Below, in pieces: positions 1 through 7,628 of a DNA stretch of 64,000 nt. The notes beneath the pieces were generated by a model. That model did not search any database, was not told the origin of the DNA, and saw only the letters and a program-made list of their open reading frames with translations. The stretch is from SOIL31 sp964636815 (GTDB taxonomy: Bacteria > Babelota > Babeliae > Babelales > Vermiphilaceae). Made by a program: the position numbers and the translations under genes. The number at the start of each line of letters is the position of its first letter. The stretch's first letter is position 1. The stretch lies in the NCBI GenBank assembly GCA_964636815.1, contig CAZWTF010000005.1:46732-110731 (forward strand), read 5' to 3'.

Positions 1-1
1 A

Positions 2-643
2 TTTAAAAATGTAGATACACATGATCCCCAAGCAACTGAACAATGGTTAACAAAAATTAAACAAGCTTTAGAACGTTTAACCCTTACACATAATATTATT
101 TCTATAGCAGATGCGATGAGTATCATCAAAGATGCGATAAATCAGTATCCTGACAAAGCTACATTTATTAATGATATAAAAGCATATTTAACAGAAAAAC
201 AACAAAAAATAATTATCACAAAACAACAAAAAGAAAACGCACAAGCAAAAAAAATACAAGTAAGAGAACAGCGTAAAGAATTAGTACAACGTAAGCAGCA
301 AAAAATTAAAGATGAAAATGAACGTATCAGAGCTGAACAAAATATTATTGAATCGTATGAACGTGAAAAAACAGAGTGGCAACAATTTCTTACACAAATA
401 GCGAACAATAAACAAGCAACTGAGCAAGAAAACAATGCTTACACCAATGAAGCTATTAAAAAAGCTGGATCATTATTGAATCCTGCACAATCGATTATAT
501 TAAAAGATAAACATCGACTTGAACAAGATTTAAAAGAACATTTTACACTCGCTCTTTTAGCGCAACAAGGTAGTGAACACAAGGTCAATATCCATAAAAA
601 TATGGATCACTTTAATAATGCTATTGATACAATGACAAGATAA
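2..643 (+). CDS. Partial coiled-coil protein, 5' end outside window
   Basis: The frame is open from the window's left edge to a stop at 643, so the start lies upstream; the Met at 116 is only the first one inside the window. The visible 213 residues are rich in Lys, Gln and Glu, with a long segment from about residue 65 to 130 that reads as a coiled coil. No enzyme motif is visible and I do not recognise the family. The C-terminal part is short and helical. A hairpin terminator follows 25 bases downstream. Confidence 0.75.
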   Translation, partial: FKNVDTHDPQATEQWLTKIKQALERLTLTHNIISIADAMSIIKDAINQYPDKATFINDIKAYLTEKQQKIIITKQQKENAQAKKIQVREQRKELVQRKQQKIKDENERIRAEQNIIESYEREKTEWQQFLTQIANNKQATEQENNAYTNEAIKKAGSLLNPAQSIILKDKHRLEQDLKEHFTLALLAQQGSEHKVNIHKNMDHFNNAIDTMTR

Positions 644-668
644 TAATTACTTTCAATCGAAAAGCTAA

Positions 669-694
669 AGGCCAGTATATAACTGGCCTCTTTT
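669..694 (+). terminator. Rho-independent terminator (GGCCAG type, copy 1)
   Basis: AGGCCAGT at 669-676 pairs with ACTGGCCT at 682-689 and is followed by CTTTT. The same stem recurs at 1343-1363 and 2061-2087. Confidence 0.8.
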
Positions 695-726
695 CTAATC
701 ATCTTCACTACCTTCCCCAACTTTAG
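695..726 (-). pseudogene. Remnant of a ymdB-like 3' end
   Basis: Read on the minus strand, this stretch ends in codons for GSEDD and a stop, matching the last residues (VGSEDD) of the intact metallophosphoesterase gene at 2089, and it abuts the same terminator stem. Only about 11 codons remain before an in-frame stop, so it is a fragment. It suggests that a block holding a gene tail and terminator was duplicated. Confidence 0.45.
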
Positions 727-849
727 CGTCTCAATGCTTATTTCTCATAATTTTTTATATTTTTTTCATTAACCTCTTGATTTTTGATAATACAATTTGT
801 AATAATTGAGATGAGGGGCTATTATATATTAATAAAAAAGGAGAGAGTA

Positions 850-1320
850 ATGAAGAAGATTATAGGTTTAGGTTTAGTATTGTTTTTTGCAACTAACGTA
901 TCTGTTGCAGGTACCCTATCATTACAGAATAATTTAACGGGAGGACGCGGAAACGCATGGCCAATCGACTGTCAAATTACCTATAAAAACGGAGAGATTA
1001 AAAACTTTGTAATAAATCAGGGCGAAGAAAATGAATTAGGTGAAGTTAATTCAATTGCTAAAATATATGTCGCTGCTCATCTACTTCATCGTTCTTTTTT
1101 TGGTAAAGCAAGCCCTATTATTTTTGTAGCAGATACAGCAAAAGGGTGGGATAATTTAACAGATCAGTTTTTAACAGTCATTAGAGGCCATGAGAATGAT
1201 AATTTTAGCCTCAAAGTTGAATGGAAATATCCTGATAGTTATACATCAAGAGAATGGAGCTATACATTCGAAAATAGGTCTAGCTTACACAAGTTCAAAT
1301 TTGGATCTTTAAATCAATAA
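850..1320 (+). CDS. Small exported protein of unknown function
   Basis: The 156-residue product starts at an ATG preceded by AAAAAAGGAGAGAGTA, a clear ribosome binding site; the longer frame upstream to 784 lacks one. Residues 1-20 are a typical signal peptide (MKKII, then a hydrophobic run ending SVA). The mature part is probably beta-rich and has no recognised domain. It sits alone between two copies of the same terminator, so it is probably a single-gene transcription unit. Its function is unknown. Confidence 0.8.
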   Translation: MKKIIGLGLVLFFATNVSVAGTLSLQNNLTGGRGNAWPIDCQITYKNGEIKNFVINQGEENELGEVNSIAKIYVAAHLLHRSFFGKASPIIFVADTAKGWDNLTDQFLTVIRGHENDNFSLKVEWKYPDSYTSREWSYTFENRSSLHKFKFGSLNQ

Positions 1321-1340
1321 ATATAATTATAAGTAAAAAA

Positions 1341-1369
1341 AGAGGCCAGTCTAAAACTGGCCTTTTTTT
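1341..1369 (+). terminator. Rho-independent terminator (GGCCAG type, copy 2)
   Basis: AGGCCAGT at 1343-1350 pairs with ACTGGCCT at 1356-1363, then a run of seven T. Confidence 0.85.
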
Positions 1370-1430
1370 AATAAATAAGCTATTATTATTGCAATTAAAA
1401 TATATCAATAAACCAAAATTACGAAACAAC

Positions 1431-2042
1431 ATGCAATATAAACTTAATCTCTGTATTATGTATGCTCTCAGCATAACATCACTATGTACAGCAATGGAAA
1501 ACACAGAAATTTTTTTAAAAAATAATTATATCACTGACCTATCATACGCTGAACTACCAATAGTTATGCTCTTGGGATCAAAAACAATCACACTTCAACC
1601 AGGTGTTTTTCAAAAAAACATTAAAGCGCTTCCTAAAGGTACACAGATAGCATTAAATGATACACGTTTTGGGCTTTGTATTGGCAGTTGTCATGGCATT
1701 CAGGTACCCTTCTATGATGCAGTCAACGATGTCTATCGAGGGGGCATGAGTGATATTTCTTATATAATTAAAGAAATTAAGAAAGATAAAGATAATCATC
1801 CATATCATAATGCTATAATTACCATAAATCATAGCATTAACCCCAAGTATTTAGTTACCAATAGCTGGAATTTGAACATTACTTGGGATCCACCAAAACT
1901 TAAACGCGCTCGTAAAATAAAAATAATGAAAGCCAGGCTGTGTGCAAATCCTGAACTTATTAACATTGACATTGATACATACGTACCACTTCTATTAATT
2001 TCTGAAATAATTGATATTGAAAAGTCCGCTATAGCAAAATAA
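1431..2042 (+). CDS. Exported protein of unknown function
   Basis: The 203-residue product has a signal peptide (MQYKLNLCIMYALS, ending TSLCTA) followed directly by Met-Glu. An upstream in-frame ATG at 1389 would add 14 residues before the hydrophobic segment and is less likely. No strong Shine-Dalgarno is visible for either start. The mature protein has no family that I recognise; a segment near residues 55-75 (TITLQPG) resembles the beta-strand style of the small exported proteins at 39952 and 41288, but this is weak. Confidence 0.7.
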   Translation: MQYKLNLCIMYALSITSLCTAMENTEIFLKNNYITDLSYAELPIVMLLGSKTITLQPGVFQKNIKALPKGTQIALNDTRFGLCIGSCHGIQVPFYDAVNDVYRGGMSDISYIIKEIKKDKDNHPYHNAIITINHSINPKYLVTNSWNLNITWDPPKLKRARKIKIMKARLCANPELINIDIDTYVPLLLISEIIDIEKSAIAK

Positions 2043-2060
2043 ATAGTAATTTAAACAAAA

Positions 2061-2090
2061 AAGAGGCCAGTGTTAAACTGGCCTCTTTTT
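2061..2090. terminator. Bidirectional terminator (GGCCAG type, copy 3)
   Basis: AAGAGGCCAGT at 2061-2071 pairs perfectly with ACTGGCCTCTT at 2077-2087, with A runs on one side and T runs on the other. It separates convergent genes ending at 2042 and 2089. Confidence 0.85.
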
Positions 2091-2910
2091 AATCATCTTC
2101 ACTGCCTACTTGCAGATCATTATCAATAATCATCACTCTTTCAATTTTCAAAGCTTTTCCACTTTGTGTATCAACTTCTATCCATGCACCACTCAGCACA
2201 ATAGGAACTGATGTATCTGGACTGAATTTCACAGGCAATGCAGTTAAAAAATTATGAATAATCGGTTCTTTTTTCATACCCAACATAGAGTTGAATGATC
2301 CACTCATACCAAGATCAGTAATATGAGCAGTTCCACCAGGCAAAATACGTTCATCTGCAGTTTGCACATGTGTATGAGTACCAACAACACCACTCACTCG
2401 CCCATCAAGGAAGAATGACATCGCCATCTTTTCTGAAGTAGCCTCTGCATGAAAATCAAGAAAGATTAGGTTTGTTTTTTCTCGTAATTTTTCAACAATC
2501 GCGTCGGCTTTATAAAAAGGACAATCAATAAGTTCTTTCATAAACACACGGCCTTGCAAATTCATGATACCAATGCGGTGACCTTCAACCATAAATGTTG
2601 TCACCCCAACACCAGGAACTCCTGCAGGAAAATTTGCAGGGCGTAGCAAATCAGCATTCTCATCAAGGTACTGATAAATCTCTTTATGTCGCCAAATATG
2701 ATTACCACTTGTTACAACATCAACACCGTTATGTTTGAAAAAGCGCATATTCTTGCTTGTTATACCTCGGCCATGCGCGCAATTTTCTCCATTCACAATA
2801 ACGGCATTGATATTATGTGTCTTTTTTATCTTTTCAATATGTTTTTGGAATATTGCTCTTCCAGCAGCTCCAACAACATCACCAATAAAAAGCAATCGCA
2901 ATGTATTCAT
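2089..2910 (-). CDS. ymdB: YmdB-family metallophosphoesterase
   Basis: The 273-residue protein matches the TIGR00282/YmdB family, whose Bacillus member is a 2',3'-cyclic nucleotide phosphodiesterase. Metal-binding motifs appear in order: GDVVG near residue 10, NGEN near 41, SGNH near 69, DFHAE near 152 and GTHTHVQT near 177. The length is normal for the family. It lies 3 bases downstream of the RNase Y gene on the same strand, the linkage also seen in Firmicutes, which supports a shared role in RNA turnover. The two genes probably share a transcript ended by the hairpin at 2061. Confidence 0.93.
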   Translation of the reverse strand: MNTLRLLFIGDVVGAAGRAIFQKHIEKIKKTHNINAVIVNGENCAHGRGITSKNMRFFKHNGVDVVTSGNHIWRHKEIYQYLDENADLLRPANFPAGVPGVGVTTFMVEGHRIGIMNLQGRVFMKELIDCPFYKADAIVEKLREKTNLIFLDFHAEATSEKMAMSFFLDGRVSGVVGTHTHVQTADERILPGGTAHITDLGMSGSFNSMLGMKKEPIIHNFLTALPVKFSPDTSVPIVLSGAWIEVDTQSGKALKIERVMIIDNDLQVGSEDD

Positions 2911-2913
2911 AAA

Positions 2914-4473
2914 TTACCTTGCATACTCAATCGAGCGTTTTTCACGAATTACATTAACTTTAATTTGACCAGGGAAAGTCATCTCTTGTTCAATTTTACG
3001 CGCAAGATTATGTGCAAGAAGATTTGCTTGTTCATCATTAAGATTATCTTCTTCTACAATAACGCGCAGTTCTCTACCAGCTTGTACAGCGTAAGCTTTT
3101 TTAACACCTTCAAATGTACCTGCAATTTCTTCAAGTTTTTCTAAGCGTTTAATATACGCAGTTAATGTTTCTCTACGAGCACCAGGGCGTGATGCTGAAA
3201 TGGTATCAGCAATTACCACGATAATTGCATAAATTGAAGCGAATGGAACTTCTTCATGATGCGCGGCGATAGCATTAACCACAATAGCATTTTCACCACA
3301 ACGCTTTGCAATGTCACCACCAATAGAAGCATGAGGACCTTCTATTTCTGCTGTTACTGCTTTTCCAATATCATGCAATAAACCAGCACGCAATGCCAAT
3401 GCGCCATCAAGACCCATTTCTTCTGCAATCATGCGGGCAAACACACCAACTTCTTTACAATGCACAAGTACGTTTTGAGAATAACTTGTTCTGAAATGTA
3501 ATTTACCAAGAAGTGTAATAATTTCTGGATGGATACCTTGTAAGTTAAATTCAAGAACAGTATTCTTACCATATTCTTGAATAATTTCTTCGATATCTTT
3601 TTCGCATTGAACAACTGTTTCTTCAATACGAGTTGGATTAATTCTGCCATCAACAATCAATTTTTCTAATGTACGTACAGCAACTTCACGACGAATTGGG
3701 TTAAACCCAGATACGGTTATATCAGATGACTCTCCGATAATAAATTCCATACCAGTTGCCATTTCCAACGCTTTAATATTTCTACCTTCTTTACCGATAA
3801 TTCTTCCCTTCATTTCTTCATTAGGAAGGTGAACTATACCTGATAAATAAGGAGCTACAAGATCAGCAGTGTAACGTTGCATAGCACCGATAACAATATT
3901 ACTGGATTTTTCTTTTGCTGTTTGACGTGCTTCTTCTTCAACTTTTTGAACATATTTTTGACTTGCTAAGCGAACTTCAGATTCGATTGTGCCAAATAGT
4001 GCATTTCGTGCCTCATCTTTTGACATACCGCTTAGCTGTTCTAATTTCAGAATAAGATCATTATAAAGATTTTTTACCTTAGAATCATTGACACGAACTG
4101 TATCTTCAAGACGAGATAAATTGCGCTCTTTTTGCTGTAATTCAATACGCAAATCATCCAATTGGAGTTCACGTTTTTCCAAATGCTCCGACTTAGTATT
4201 TAATTTGGTTTGAAGACGATCAATTTCAATGCGTTCACGCTTGAGTTCTAATTCAAACTCTTTTCTTTTGTGATACATCTCATCTTTAATTTTTATTAAA
4301 GATGCTTGACGTTCAGTCTCAATATCACGTTTTGAATTTCTTGATTGTTCTTTAACATCCTGCTCAAGAGCAGATGCTTCCGCATATTTTTTATATGCGA
4401 CGAATAAAAAAAAGAGTGCAACAACCACCGTTGCTACACTAGCAGATATAAAAAGAATAGATATATCTATCAT
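2914..4473 (-). CDS. rny: Ribonuclease Y
   Basis: RNase Y is a membrane-anchored endoribonuclease that starts mRNA decay. The 519-residue product shows an N-terminal membrane helix (about residues 5-25), a long coiled coil (about 30-200), a KH domain (GRIIGKEGRN near 225) and an HD domain (LLHDIGKA near 360, with later AAHHEE). The ATG at 4473 was chosen because GGGA lies 6 bases upstream; a TTG at 4494 and an ATG at 4479 are alternatives. It precedes ymdB with a 3-base gap. Confidence 0.95.
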   Translation of the reverse strand: MIDISILFISASVATVVVALFFLFVAYKKYAEASALEQDVKEQSRNSKRDIETERQASLIKIKDEMYHKRKEFELELKRERIEIDRLQTKLNTKSEHLEKRELQLDDLRIELQQKERNLSRLEDTVRVNDSKVKNLYNDLILKLEQLSGMSKDEARNALFGTIESEVRLASQKYVQKVEEEARQTAKEKSSNIVIGAMQRYTADLVAPYLSGIVHLPNEEMKGRIIGKEGRNIKALEMATGMEFIIGESSDITVSGFNPIRREVAVRTLEKLIVDGRINPTRIEETVVQCEKDIEEIIQEYGKNTVLEFNLQGIHPEIITLLGKLHFRTSYSQNVLVHCKEVGVFARMIAEEMGLDGALALRAGLLHDIGKAVTAEIEGPHASIGGDIAKRCGENAIVVNAIAAHHEEVPFASIYAIIVVIADTISASRPGARRETLTAYIKRLEKLEEIAGTFEGVKKAYAVQAGRELRVIVEEDNLNDEQANLLAHNLARKIEQEMTFPGQIKVNVIREKRSIEYAR

Positions 4474-4647
4474 GAACATTCCCACGCTCAACAAGTCTAA
4501 TACTGCAGAGCTTTTTTAAGTAACAACAATAAAATGTATTCACTAGCAGAATATGTTAGCTACCGTAAGGGAAATGCACATAATAAGGAAATTGTCTTTA
4601 ATTCATCATTGTTTCATGTATCGCTGTAGAAAATAATCCGTTACAAC
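4474..4647 (-). other. Gap between zapA and rny, possible structured RNA
   Basis: This 174-base stretch holds no ORF. Read on the minus strand, AACAAT and ATTGTT about 85 bases apart could form a closing helix, with smaller hairpins inside. 6S RNA genes often follow zapA in other bacteria and are of this size, but no diagnostic central bubble could be confirmed by eye. Confidence 0.2.
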
Positions 4648-4938
4648 CTACAAATTTAACAATGATAATTCATGTTCAATATAATCTTTGAGAGCTACTG
4701 TTCTTTGTTCGTCTTGAGCCTGTTCACGTTCACAATGTAGCAATTTATCTGCAATACGCAATGCAGTAAGCACTGCTATTTTTTTTACATCGGTAATTGC
4801 AAACTTATGACTAATTTCTTTCATAGAAGCGTCCACCATTTCGGCAGCTTTTAACACTAACGCTTCTGATTCATCACTTGAAAGAACATAAGCCTCTTCA
4901 AAGATTTGTACCTTATAGCTTCTTTTTTCATTCATCAT
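4648..4938 (-). CDS. zapA: Cell division protein ZapA
   Basis: ZapA bundles FtsZ filaments at the division site. The 96-residue product has the family layout: a short N-terminal beta region (KVQIFEEAYVLSS) and then a long helix with the characteristic segment KKIAVLTALRIADKLL near residues 52-67. Its start overlaps the stop of the upstream coiled-coil gene by 4 bases, so the two are translationally coupled. Confidence 0.85.
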   Translation of the reverse strand: MMNEKRSYKVQIFEEAYVLSSDESEALVLKAAEMVDASMKEISHKFAITDVKKIAVLTALRIADKLLHCEREQAQDEQRTVALKDYIEHELSLLNL

Positions 4939-5252
4939 AGTTGATTTTCGTTCTCAACAATTGAATCAATACTTTTTATTAAATCATCAAGGGCTGAACG
5001 AGTGATAGAACGTTCTGCCGTAAGCTCCTGCACATGACAGGTCTCTTTTTGTATTGATTTTTCTACAGCATTTAATTGACAAGTCAATTGCGCATTGCCT
5101 TCACAAAGCATATCATTTTCTGCTCTTAATTTATCAAAGTCGCTTTTTAACGAATCATACTTTGACTGCAAGGCAACATACTGTTCTTTTGAACATTTAG
5201 CCATTGCAACCAAAGTCTTTATTTTTTCTTCTAAAATTAATACTACTTCCAT
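4935..5252 (-). CDS. Short coiled-coil protein, possible ZapB-like partner
   Basis: The 105-residue protein is almost wholly a predicted coiled coil with heptad-like Leu spacing and no membrane segment. GGGGAGACTTT precedes the ATG. Overlap with zapA and the coiled-coil form suggest a division-associated helper of the ZapB or YgfE type; this rests on context rather than sequence identity. It lies downstream of rplT in the same orientation. Confidence 0.7.
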   Translation of the reverse strand: MEVVLILEEKIKTLVAMAKCSKEQYVALQSKYDSLKSDFDKLRAENDMLCEGNAQLTCQLNAVEKSIQKETCHVQELTAERSITRSALDDLIKSIDSIVENENQL

Positions 5253-5324
5253 AAAGTCTCCCCTTTTTTAAAACTTCATTCTTGGAAGTAGTCTAATTAT
5301 TCGTTAAAAGCTTTGTCAAGAAAA

Positions 5325-5672
5325 CTATGATTTAGTAATCTCAACAATTTTAGAAAAGGCATTTGGCTCTAAAATTGACAATTGGCTTAACATTTTTCTG
5401 TTAAGATCAACGTTAGCTACCTTAAGCCCATGCATAAATTTGCTATATGATGTACCGTGAGGTCTTACCGCAGCAGTAATACGTGAAATGAAAAGAGCCC
5501 GCATATCACGTTTATAAAGTTTTCTGCTTTTAAAAGCAAAAGCCCATGCACGTAATAAAGTTTCGTGTGCTCTTTTGAAAATATTTTTACGTTGTCCCCA
5601 GAAACCTTTAGCTTGTTTGAGTAGACGTTTATGTCTTTTTTTGGTTACTATCCCGCGTTTAACTCGTGACAT
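5325..5672 (-). CDS. rplT: 50S ribosomal protein L20
   Basis: L20 binds 23S rRNA and is needed early in large-subunit assembly. The 115-residue sequence has the basic N-terminal extension (RVKRGIVTKKRHKRLLKQAKG) and the globular part with LFISRITAAVR and SYSKFMHGL, as in the family. GGAATTAACA precedes the ATG. It is the third gene of the conserved infC-rpmI-rplT order. Confidence 0.97.
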   Translation of the reverse strand: MSRVKRGIVTKKRHKRLLKQAKGFWGQRKNIFKRAHETLLRAWAFAFKSRKLYKRDMRALFISRITAAVRPHGTSYSKFMHGLKVANVDLNRKMLSQLSILEPNAFSKIVEITKS

Positions 5673-5707
5673 TGTTAATTCCTAATATATTTTATCGGTT
5701 TATACAA

Positions 5708-5926
5708 TTAATATGGTAATAAAAGTTTTATGCCTGGTAGATCTGCATTACTGAAATACGTTGCTTTTCTAAGCTGACGATTTGTTTTTGCATTTGCTCT
5801 TGTCATCAAATGACGTCTGAATGCTTTACCGCGTTTAATTTTAACTTTTTTTCCGCCAGTTTTTGAAAAACGTTTTTTTGCGGAAGAATTAGTTTTCATT
5901 TTGATTTTTTTAGCTAATTTAGCCAT
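5708..5926 (-). CDS. rpmI: 50S ribosomal protein L35
   Basis: The 72-residue, strongly basic protein has the L35 signature: KMKTNSSAKKRF at the N-terminus and FRRHLMTRANAKTNRQLRK in the middle. The start follows GGGATAAAAA. It lies between infC and rplT, 20 and 35 bases away, as in most bacteria. Confidence 0.96.
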   Translation of the reverse strand: MAKLAKKIKMKTNSSAKKRFSKTGGKKVKIKRGKAFRRHLMTRANAKTNRQLRKATYFSNADLPGIKLLLPY

Positions 5927-5946
5927 TTTTTATCCCTAATATGTGT

Positions 5947-6495
5947 TTATTTTAAATAATAAACACGTGACCACATTTTACCTAATTTTGAATCTTGCTC
6001 TTGCACAAGATTATTCGTCAAATCATACTCTTCAAAACTTTTTTGTATTTTATCAAAAAGTTCTGATCCACGCGCTTCTTTAGTCGTCATTTCACGGCCT
6101 CTGAATGAAAGCGTTATTTTTACACGCTTACCTGAGGTTAGAAATTGCACGGCTTGCTTGATCTTTATTTGATAATCATGCTCACCGATTTTAGGACTTA
6201 ATTTTACTTCTTTTATTTGAATAACTTTTTGATGTTTTTTGGCTTCAATAGTCTTTTTCTTTTTTTCATAAAGAACTTTGCCAAAATCCATAATTTTAAC
6301 TACAGGCACATCGTCTTTACCCGACTGCGCTATCATTACAAGATCAAGTCCTGCTTCTTCTGCATAACGTAAAGCTTGACCTCTGCTCACAACACCGATA
6401 TTTTCACCATCTTGCATTATAAGCTGAACGCGCTCAGCACGGATTTGTTGATTAACCAACTGAGTCGTCGTGCTTTCTTTTTTATCTTTCAACAT
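5947..6495 (-). CDS. infC: Translation initiation factor IF-3
   Basis: IF-3 binds the 30S subunit and controls start-codon selection. The 182-residue product shows the N-domain (NQQIRAERVQLIMQDGENIG), a Lys-rich linker and the C-domain (VKLSPKIGEHDYQIKIKQ, then FRGREMTTKEARG). The ATG at 6495 follows AAAAAGG at a short spacing; a TTG at 6510 is possible. IF-3 genes often use rare starts for autoregulation, but a normal ATG is available here. It lies 23 bases downstream of recA. Confidence 0.95.
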   Translation of the reverse strand: MLKDKKESTTTQLVNQQIRAERVQLIMQDGENIGVVSRGQALRYAEEAGLDLVMIAQSGKDDVPVVKIMDFGKVLYEKKKKTIEAKKHQKVIQIKEVKLSPKIGEHDYQIKIKQAVQFLTSGKRVKITLSFRGREMTTKEARGSELFDKIQKSFEEYDLTNNLVQEQDSKLGKMWSRVYYLK

Positions 6496-6518
6496 ATACC
6501 TTTTTCTCAAACAATTAA

Positions 6519-7628
6519 TTAATCAAATTCTGGACTATTTTCTTTAAGTTGAATATCAATTTCTGGAGCAAAAACGCTTTTTTCTGCTAAAATCGCTTCC
6601 ATAACTTTGCTATAAACTTCTGCAAAACATTTACCGTCTCTTAAATGTTGTAACACTTGATCACGGCCTTGAGCAATTTTTACATCATTAAACGCAAACC
6701 ATGAACCAGATTGTGTTATAACTTTAAAATGTAACGCCGCATCAAGAAGATCGAGCTCTTTACTGATACCTTCGCTAAATAATAAATCAAGCTCAACTTG
6801 TTTAAATGGAGGAGCTACTTTATTTTTTACCACACGTACACGAACTCGATTTCCGACATTTACTTCATTTTTTTTCAGGCTTGCAATTTTACGTACATCA
6901 AGCCTAACTGATGCATAGAACTTTAAAGCGTTACCGCCAGTAGTTGTTTCTTTATTAGCAAACGGCATTGCACCAATATTCTGACGAATTTGGTTAATGA
7001 AAATAAGCACCGTTTTTGACTTATGGATAACCGGTGTTAACTTACGTAGTGCCTGAGACATCAGCCTTGCTTGCAAGCCCATATGAGAATCTCCCATATC
7101 ACCTTCCAATTCAGCTTTTGGCACAAGAGCCGCAACAGAATCGACTACCACCACATCAATAGCGCCTGATCTTACGAGCATTTCTACAATATCAAGTGCT
7201 TGCTCGCCATAATCAGGCTGTGAAATAATTAATTCGTCGGCATTAATACCTAAATTTTTAGCGTACGTAACATCCAACGCATGTTCAGCATCTATAAAAG
7301 CACAAATGCCGCCATTTTTCTGTGCTTGAGCAATCACATGCATCGCTAATGTTGTTTTACCAGACGCCTCTGGTCCAAATATTTCAATGATTCTTCCAAC
7401 TGGCAACCCACCAATACCAATCGCACGATCGATAAGGATAGAACCTGTTGAAATTGCTTCTGTACTACTATTGGTCGATTCTCCAAGCTTCATAACAGCA
7501 CCGCTGCCATATTGCTTATCTATTTGAGAAAAAGTGACTTCTAGCATCTTTTTCTTCATAGACAATTCAGCTTGATTCTTCTCTTTTGAGTGCTCTTCTC
7601 GAGCTGCTGATGTTGTTTTTATTTTCAT
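6519..7628 (-). CDS. recA: RecA recombinase
   Basis: RecA forms ATP-dependent filaments on single-stranded DNA for strand exchange and SOS signalling. The 369-residue product has Walker A GPEASGKTT near residue 80, the VDSVAALVP segment (Walker B region), and the loop segment FINQIRQNIG. An N-terminal extension of about 25 residues precedes the usual start of the family. The start codon overlaps the stop of the upstream PpiD-like gene, so the two are coupled. No LexA box is visible nearby. Confidence 0.97.
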   Translation of the reverse strand: MKIKTTSAAREEHSKEKNQAELSMKKKMLEVTFSQIDKQYGSGAVMKLGESTNSSTEAISTGSILIDRAIGIGGLPVGRIIEIFGPEASGKTTLAMHVIAQAQKNGGICAFIDAEHALDVTYAKNLGINADELIISQPDYGEQALDIVEMLVRSGAIDVVVVDSVAALVPKAELEGDMGDSHMGLQARLMSQALRKLTPVIHKSKTVLIFINQIRQNIGAMPFANKETTTGGNALKFYASVRLDVRKIASLKKNEVNVGNRVRVRVVKNKVAPPFKQVELDLLFSEGISKELDLLDAALHFKVITQSGSWFAFNDVKIAQGRDQVLQHLRDGKCFAEVYSKVMEAILAEKSVFAPEIDIQLKENSPEFD

